Of a DNA stretch of 7,848 nt, positions 7,501-7,848 are shown piece by piece; position 1 is the first letter of the stretch; the number at the start of each line of letters is the position of its first letter. The notes beneath the pieces were generated by a model. That model saw only the letters and a program-made list of their open reading frames with translations, searched no databases and was not told where the DNA came from. Position numbers and translations under genes: made by a program. Source of the DNA: Verrucomicrobiota bacterium (lineage in GTDB: Bacteria; Verrucomicrobiota; Lentisphaeria; Oligosphaerales; Oligosphaeraceae); assembly GCA_022709995.1 (NCBI GenBank), contig JAKLHU010000084.1:1-7848 (forward strand), written 5' to 3'.

Positions 7501-7848
7501 CACCGGGCGCGCCAGGAACTGGCGGCCGGCGCCAGTGGAAAGCTCGAAGTGCCGGTCACGGTGCCGGAGCGTCATGGCATCCGCCTGTGGTGCCGGGTGC
7601 GCGGCATGTCCGAACTCGAGCGCTCGTCGTATACGCACGGATGGCCGCTGGGCGGCGAGGGCGACGACGCGGCCGGGCATTTCACCTTGACCGTAGGCGG
7701 GAAACAGCTGGGACGATTCGCCGTGACCGGCCCGGAGGTCAGGTTGGAAAAGTGCATGGAACGGATGAGCCACTTGCTCCCGGCCTTCTCGAAGACGACG
7801 GAGGAGTTGAGGCCGAACTCGGTGACGTCGGCGCCCTTGGTGAACTTC
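4576..7848 (+). CDS. Very large secreted multidomain protein with beta-propeller-like core (3' end not in window)
   Basis: An uninterrupted frame of 1091 codons reaches the window end. The ATG at 4576 follows AGG (4564-4566) by 9 nt and opens a signal peptide: CVRRLLLSAVLLIAAVVRAAA, cleaved near residue 28. I do not recognise the family. Visible modules, all approximate, are as follows. Residues 80-215 are a beta-sandwich with LHLYIDADCNPATGR and GIDNMYTY, like CBM9/DOMON-type binding domains. Residues 236-380 are a second jelly-roll-like module (MNPNLQ...GWQLHG; LEPGHYLVRALARTN). Residues 410-845 show repeated blade-like strands (KVVFQDSFIGTEVWLM, HPDFSGNGKYVHIG, FCFELNRDQ, LSADFTKLLYFSS), suggesting a beta-propeller of the TolB or oligogalacturonate-lyase type. 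Residues 848-935 are FnIII-like (PEPPQNLRLGWGRRLSWELP...IRGFRLYHS). A further beta-rich module begins near 943. It probably binds or processes a polysaccharide outside the cytoplasm. The last 30-odd codons (from about 7737) are doubtful because a different gene seems to be encoded there on the other strand. Confidence 0.85.
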   Translation, partial: MTITSTPCVRRLLLSAVLLIAAVVRAAAETPERAAAADLPPEFRYLAQVAPDAALQWRLLARNGAAAEQEKATPTVNVVSEIWHLPLQQGQHALKVVFSRPYQGPENVLHLYIDADCNPATGRQDGTKGIDNMYTYSCKQPGQLTEWWGLWDKNGNYNQTNYFSVWQERTLYLYVEMDTLQKEASSQFEIRAYTYNWQEKDGQWNSVASQSFGPVQVTGDPEPAAVARPAAASPLMNPNLQKTDDRVVGWQLHGASGYASTATLTRDDGEQALRVGPLYFPEALQQVVSLEPGHYLVRALARTNVFQIHLMADRMQMPVPVGPTLQWVELPFVVLRRESQAASRVQIAFRYQSRPATGNASRLPATLWVKEVELRRLGDTALREGWLETLPVHPRHRLDLLERSPSRKRPGKVVFQDSFIGTEVWLMTQEGQDDHSYVGHPDFSGNGKYVHIGARQPPAGLLRTDGSERYLDNKWLGLVWPFPWMVRRLPDGADPSDWIVQARGNASVELVNVVTRERQAIEFPVRPGWNIVHYPGGTSYGLRGPRIGGITHDTLVWLSEDGKSVATSTAAGRQFRSHAIPSQSTAPDQDKVFPEMSFVGGKSGENWRDAVDRHGVRYFCFELNRDQLPNHATNPYQIFALPLTGRSRGPLRVVPHPEGPVTEFVTSQTGPTVQASAKWWDYAAGFPWSGDDARLLLEDGTVVHMSSLGMHSSFHTGGSASTICLNGLDGERDRFVGTYRKVDRVSWPHEFRRDRDFAVVGGYAEPASPILMIDLEHETMWTAVLTNFHDYLKRYSSRWNPKAYHKPMFRPAPTLSADFTKLLYFSSMLTGDVPTRKWGDVYVAVVRYPEPPQNLRLGWGRRLSWELPERHAEIRGFRLYHSAESGRGYRRVGDEVLTGASCRLPAGKPGFYALTSVEHSGLEGRVFSEEVQVGEAGLFRHYYETETGLLRKPMVPVFDPAGASGAYAAALTDPEHRARQELAAGASGKLEVPVTVPERHGIRLWCRVRGMSELERSSYTHGWPLGGEGDDAAGHFTLTVGGKQLGRFAVTGPEVRLEKCMERMSHLLPAFSKTTEELRPNSVTSAPLVNF
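7737..7848 (-). CDS. Possible C-terminal fragment of an NTF2/SnoaL-like protein
   Basis: Read on the minus strand from 7847, this gives KFTKGADVTEFGLNSSVVFE, then KAGSKWLIRSMHFSNLT. That is the alternating strand pattern and closing 'xxGxWxIxxxHFS' signature typical of the last strands of SnoaL/NTF2-fold proteins. Codon choice is extreme: all Lys are AAG, all Glu GAG, and nearly every third base is G or C, unlike the mixed usage of the neighbouring genes. Past 7737 the minus frame stays open to 7572, but the residues become Pro/Ser/Arg-rich text typical of an antisense shadow. No stop lies at the expected family end, so the fragment may begin at an assembly join. The family assignment is from memory of its signature and is tentative. 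Confidence 0.35.

Noticed and set aside
5851..7773. Two long minus-strand frames (5851-6687 and 6694-7773)
   Set aside because: They look like antisense shadows of the large secreted-protein gene: His/Arg/Gln/Pro-rich with no motifs.

Overview
This is a GC-rich bacterial window with five main protein-coding regions and two long non-coding stretches. Both ends are cut inside genes. GC-rich codon choice, a BatD-type oxygen-tolerance protein, an EpmA-type lysyltransferase and several carbohydrate-active-looking proteins would fit a member of the Planctomycetes-Verrucomicrobia-Lentisphaerae group, for example a Victivallis-like polysaccharide degrader. That assignment is an inference from gene style; no marker gene is present.

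Layout. Bases 1-412 (minus strand) hold the N-terminal quarter of BatD, with a clear signal peptide. A 220-bp divergent gap separates it from a plus-strand run. The run starts with a cytoplasmic right-handed beta-helix protein related to GH28 polygalacturonases (633-1766), followed 84 bp later by a stand-alone EF-P lysine lysyltransferase, EpmA (1851-2801). Next comes a gene-free, AT-richer stretch of about 510 bp (2802-3313). It contains a 59-bp imperfect inverted repeat (arms 2881-2939 and 3004-3062) made largely of degenerate 9-bp units, AT(N)GGACGT. A two-part SGNH/GDSL esterase follows (3314-4270). After a stop-codon hairpin and a leader of about 300 bp with a strong hairpin and a tandem decamer, a very large secreted protein begins at 4576 and stays open to the window end. 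It reads as a signal peptide, two beta-sandwich-like modules, a beta-propeller-like core, a FnIII-like module and a further C-terminal module.

How the genes fit together. The beta-helix protein and the SGNH esterase both lack export signals and could act together on imported, de-esterified oligosaccharides. The large exported protein would act outside the cytoplasm. BatD and EpmA look like housekeeping neighbours. Operon structure beyond the 633-2801 pair is not supported.

The most notable items are the 9-mer-built inverted repeat and a suspected break in coding logic at about 7737-7745. From there to the end the opposite strand reads as the C-terminus of an NTF2/SnoaL-like protein with a different codon style, which suggests a chimeric contig end or an unusual tail-to-tail overlap.
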